64,000 nt of DNA from NCBI RefSeq assembly GCF_017495225.1, contig NZ_JAFEIG010000003.1, positions 1 through 64,000 of the forward strand, read 5' to 3'. How positions within the stretch are numbered: position 1 is the stretch's first letter; every line of letters starts with the position of its first letter. Below are positions 61,264 to 64,000 of the stretch, in pieces. A program made the position numbers and the translations under genes. The notes below the pieces were generated by a model. It did no database searches. It was not told where the DNA came from and saw only the letters and a program-made list of their open reading frames with translations. This DNA comes from Daejeonella sp. GTDB taxonomy: Bacteria; Bacteroidota; Bacteroidia; Sphingobacteriales; Sphingobacteriaceae.

Positions 61264-62259
61264 ATGGAAACTGTTGTAAGTGGTATTCGCAGTACCGGTA
61301 AACTGCATTTAGGGAATTTCTATGGCGCTGTAAAAAACTTTGTACAGATGCAAAATGAGTTTAACTGCTATTTTTTTATAGCAGATTTTCATTCATTAAC
61401 CACACACCCTACCCCTGAAGATCTACATGGTAATGTGAAGCAAGTATTAATTGAATATCTTGCTGCTGGAATTGACCCTGAAAAAGCAACTATTTATGTC
61501 CAGTCGGATGTGCCTGAAATAGCTGAATTATACCTTTATCTTAATATGAATGCCTACCTAGGAGAACTAGAAAGAAGTACTTCATTTAAGGATAAAGTTC
61601 GTGCGCATCCTGATAATGTAAATGCTGGATTATTAACCTATCCAGTATTGATGGCTGCTGATATCTTAATCCACAAGGCTACAAAAGTGCCAGTGGGTAA
61701 AGACCAAGAGCAACATTTAGAAATGGCTAGAACTTTTGGAAACAGATTTAACAGACTTTATAATAACGAATACTTCCCTGAACCATTTGCATTTAATTTC
61801 ACCGAGAAATTAGTTAAAGTGCCAGGTTTGGATGGAAAAGGTAAAATGGGAAAATCAGAGGGTGAAGGCAATGCTGTTTACCTTTCGGATGAGCCAGAAA
61901 TTATCCGTAAAAAGGTAATGAGAGCGGTTAGTGATAGCGGTCCAACAGAAGAAAACCAAGCAAAACCAGAATCTATTCAAAACCTTTTTGATTTGATGAA
62001 GATTGTATCACCGTCGAGTACTTATGAGCACTTCGATAATCTTTACAATAAATGTGAGATTAGATACGGCGATTTCAAGAAACAATTGGCAGAAGATATG
62101 ATTATTGCTACAGCGCCTATGCGCGAACGCATTAATGAAATTTCAAAAGATGAGACATATTTAAGGCAGGTAGCCCGTTTCGGAGCAATTAAAGCCCGTG
62201 AAAGTGCCTCAAAAACAATTAGAGAAGTTCGTGAAATTATTGGATTTAAAAACTTTTAA
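61264..62259 (+). CDS. trpS: Tryptophanyl-tRNA synthetase
   Basis: A 331-residue class I synthetase. The HIGH-type motif is HLGNFYGAV (residues 14-22) after SGIRSTGKL. DKVRAHPDNVNAGLLTYPVLMAADIL is the tryptophan pocket region, split by my reading, and KMGKSEG is the KMSKS loop (about residue 197). Length is normal. Divergent from plsC with a 98-bp gap; followed by the deoxynucleoside kinase and kdsB in the same direction. Confidence 0.96.
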   Translation: METVVSGIRSTGKLHLGNFYGAVKNFVQMQNEFNCYFFIADFHSLTTHPTPEDLHGNVKQVLIEYLAAGIDPEKATIYVQSDVPEIAELYLYLNMNAYLGELERSTSFKDKVRAHPDNVNAGLLTYPVLMAADILIHKATKVPVGKDQEQHLEMARTFGNRFNRLYNNEYFPEPFAFNFTEKLVKVPGLDGKGKMGKSEGEGNAVYLSDEPEIIRKKVMRAVSDSGPTEENQAKPESIQNLFDLMKIVSPSSTYEHFDNLYNKCEIRYGDFKKQLAEDMIIATAPMRERINEISKDETYLRQVARFGAIKARESASKTIREVREIIGFKNF

Positions 62260-62330
62260 CTCGTTTGATCATAACAATTTTTAATTAAAACATTAATAGC
62301 TTTTAAAAGCTAAACATTTAAGGAAACATC

Positions 62331-62945
62331 ATGCACATTGCCATAGTTGGAAATATCGGGGCTGGGAAAACTACCCTTACAGAATTGCTTTCGAAGCATC
62401 TGGGTTATGAAGCACAGTTTGAAGCTGTTGACAATAACCCTTATCTTGAAGATTTTTATAGCGATATGAAAAGATGGAGCTTCAATTTGCAGATTTACTT
62501 CTTAAATAGCCGTTTTCAGCAGATTTTAGAACTTCAAAATACTGATAGAAAAATAATCCAAGATAGAACCATCTATGAGGATGCTTATATTTTTGCGGAA
62601 AACCTACACGATATGGGTTTAATGTCCTCTAGGGATTATGAAAATTATTGTTCAATTTTTGAGAACATCACCTCATTTATCAAACCACCCGATTTATTGA
62701 TTTATTTGAAAGCTTCAGTCCCAACTTTAGTAAATAATATTCAAAGACGTGGTAGAGAGTATGAGGCTGGAATTCGTATTGATTACCTTTCTAAGCTTAA
62801 TGAAAAGTATAAAAAATGGATCGATTCTTATACAAAAGGCAAATTATTGGTTTTAGATAAGGATAAACTTGATTTTGCTAATAAACCAGAGGATTTAGGT
62901 TTTGTAATTAATAGCATTGAAAGAGAAATCAACGGATTATTTTAA
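62331..62945 (+). CDS. Deoxynucleoside kinase (dAK/dGK type)
   Basis: A 204-residue kinase of the dNK/dCK family that salvages deoxynucleosides. P-loop GNIGAGKTT (7-15), FNLQIYFLNSRFQQI, the DRTIYED motif (catalytic DR/E region) and the LID-type IQRRGREYE are visible. Substrate preference (dA, dG or other) is not decidable. Co-directional with trpS and, 21 bp downstream, kdsB. Confidence 0.92.
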   Translation: MHIAIVGNIGAGKTTLTELLSKHLGYEAQFEAVDNNPYLEDFYSDMKRWSFNLQIYFLNSRFQQILELQNTDRKIIQDRTIYEDAYIFAENLHDMGLMSSRDYENYCSIFENITSFIKPPDLLIYLKASVPTLVNNIQRRGREYEAGIRIDYLSKLNEKYKKWIDSYTKGKLLVLDKDKLDFANKPEDLGFVINSIEREINGLF

Positions 62946-62966
62946 TAGCAATTAATTCTTTGGCAA

Positions 62967-63704
62967 ATGAAGACCCTCGGAATTATTCCAGCACGATTTC
63001 AATCTAGCCGCTTTCCTGGCAAACCATTAATTGATATTGCCGGAAAAAGCATGATTCAACGTGTATACGAGCAATGCCAAAAATCCACTAAACTTGATAA
63101 AGTGATTGTCGCTACTGATGATCAGCGAATCATGGAACATTTGCAAAGCTTTGGCGCTGAGGGAATTATGACCAATTCAAATCATATTAGCGGAACAGAT
63201 CGATGCGGTGAAGTTGCGTCAAAATATCCAGAATTTGATATTCTAGTTAATATTCAAGGTGATGAGCCTATGATTGATCCCTCTCAAATAGATCTTCTTT
63301 GCTCCTGCTTCGATAAATCAGAAACTCAAATAGCTACTCTAGTTAAGATAATCGGTTCAGATGAAGAACTTTTTAATGAAAACACTCCAAAAGTGATTCT
63401 TAACAATAAACAAGAAGCCCTTTATTTTAGTCGACAAACAATCCCCTTCCTAAGAGGGAAACAAAGCAATTCTTGGCTTAAAGAACATACTTTTTATAAG
63501 CATATTGGGATTTATGGTTTTAGAAATAAAAGTCTCTCTGAAATCATTAAACTGCCCCAATCGAGCTTAGAATTAGCCGAAAGTCTGGAACAATTACGCT
63601 GGATTGAAAACGGCTATTCTATTCAATGTGCGATTACCGATAAAGAAAGTCAGGCAATTGACACCCCCGCCGATTTAGAAAAATTATTAAATATTCTTAA
63701 TTAA
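62967..63704 (+). CDS. kdsB: 3-deoxy-manno-octulosonate cytidylyltransferase
   Basis: A 245-residue enzyme activating KDO as CMP-KDO for the LPS inner core. IIPARFQSSRFPGKPL at the N-terminus, VATDDQRI, SGTDRCGEV and VNIQGDEPMI are hallmark motifs. Complete. It indicates a Gram-negative envelope with KDO-containing LPS, in line with the heptose kinase at 53038. Confidence 0.96.
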   Translation: MKTLGIIPARFQSSRFPGKPLIDIAGKSMIQRVYEQCQKSTKLDKVIVATDDQRIMEHLQSFGAEGIMTNSNHISGTDRCGEVASKYPEFDILVNIQGDEPMIDPSQIDLLCSCFDKSETQIATLVKIIGSDEELFNENTPKVILNNKQEALYFSRQTIPFLRGKQSNSWLKEHTFYKHIGIYGFRNKSLSEIIKLPQSSLELAESLEQLRWIENGYSIQCAITDKESQAIDTPADLEKLLNILN

Positions 63705-63774
63705 TTTTTTAACCTTTTTTGTAAAATAAGATTCGTTTATATTTCATAAATTGGATTTATAAATTTTACGGAAA

Positions 63775-64000
63775 ATGAAATATATTTTTGTTGTTTTTTG
63801 TCTTTTGATAGTTCAAAAATCTGCTGCGCAAGTAGAAAAACGCCTCGACTCGCTATTAAAAAGTAGTGTTGGACGTAATGAACCTGGAATAGCCCTTTAC
63901 ATTGAAAATAATGGTCGTGTAATTTATAATAAAGGCTTCGGGATAGTAGAAGATGAAAGTCTGAAGCAACTCAAGCCCAATACAAATTTCAGATTAGCTT
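63775..64000 (+). CDS. Serine hydrolase, beta-lactamase (class C/PBP4*) family, N-terminal part only
   Basis: The ATG at 63775 opens a frame of 75 codons that runs off the window. A signal peptide (MKYIFVVFCLLIVQKSAAQ) is followed by VEKRLDSLLKSS, EPGIALYIENNGRVIYNKGF and KPNTNFRLA, the usual approach to the SxxK motif of PF00144 proteins, which would lie just past the window edge. Likely a periplasmic esterase, D-peptidase or beta-lactamase; cannot be refined. Confidence 0.8.
   Translation, partial: MKYIFVVFCLLIVQKSAAQVEKRLDSLLKSSVGRNEPGIALYIENNGRVIYNKGFGIVEDESLKQLKPNTNFRLA

Noticed and set aside
1..64000. tRNA, rRNA, CRISPR arrays, riboswitches
   Set aside because: I looked for T-loop GTTCGAATCC-type motifs, regularly spaced identical repeats and cobalamin/TPP/preQ1 cores and saw none; short or diverged RNAs could still be missed without a covariance search.

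Overview
The window looks like chromosome of a Bacteroidota bacterium, most likely Sphingobacteriaceae (Pedobacter or a close relative). The genus is an inference; the phylum is better supported. Evidence: low GC (about one third by eye), a SusC/SusD pair, PorV-like and TolB/Omp85-type outer-membrane proteins, lipoprotein signals ending in xxSC/xxQC, DUF2795, a TtrpS/kdsB-type housekeeping content typical of Gram-negatives, and promoters with the Bacteroidota -7 box TAnnTTTG close to start codons. There are no rRNA or tRNA genes, no CRISPR array and no recognisable IS element or prophage that I can see. Genes are dense on both strands.

Layout. 0-5 kb: a GH20 beta-N-acetylhexosaminidase, then a coupled pair (fatty-acid-hydroxylase/alkylglycerol-monooxygenase-like protein plus YhhN lysoplasmalogenase-like protein) that suggests ether-lipid breakdown. 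5-11 kb: periplasmic FKBP isomerase, queuosine-precursor transporter, methionine aminotransferase plus omega-amidase, and penicillin-binding protein 1A. 11-16 kb: a large secreted metalloprotease/beta-propeller/beta-barrel fusion, followed by a 320-bp direct duplication that brackets a small membrane-protein gene and leaves a broken lipoprotein fragment. 16-19.6 kb: MsrB lipoprotein, a diverged GIY-YIG protein head to head with an XRE/S24 repressor, intact bioF and a decayed bioD. 19.6-24 kb: one SusD/SusC pair. 24-30 kb: 3-hydroxyacyl-CoA dehydrogenase, then an arginine cluster (argS, arginase, arginine decarboxylase). 30-40 kb: pseudouridine synthase, response regulator, TlpA-like lipoprotein, gatB, alaS, MerR regulator, lipid kinase, metallophosphoesterase, enoyl-CoA hydratase. 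40.7-45.7 kb: a tight operon of PorV-like porin, helix-hairpin-helix/beta-barrel protein and ComEC, a candidate DNA-uptake locus. 45.8-51.7 kb: LTA-synthase-like sulfatase-fold enzyme and an overlapping operon CDF transporter/NUDIX/bioA/diiron ferritin-like protein. 51.8-64 kb: aminotransferase, heptose kinase, repeat-rich gap, MacB-type permease and its likely ATPase, queA, ispD, small proteins, cobalamin adenosyltransferase, gatC, plsC, trpS, deoxynucleoside kinase, kdsB and the start of a serine hydrolase.

How the genes fit together: translation (argS, alaS, trpS, gatB, gatC), tRNA modification (yhhQ-like, queA, RluA), envelope biogenesis (PBP1A, heptose kinase, kdsB, plsC, LTA-synthase-like) and biotin synthesis (bioF, bioA, dead bioD) are scattered rather than gathered in large operons. 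The observations I rank highest are the decayed bioD beside an intact bioF, the bioA/diiron-protein operon, the HhH-barrel/PorV/ComEC operon, the 320-bp duplication and the ether-lipid pair. Dispersed palindromic or simple repeats sit in several intergenic gaps and in one case run into the 3' end of gatB.
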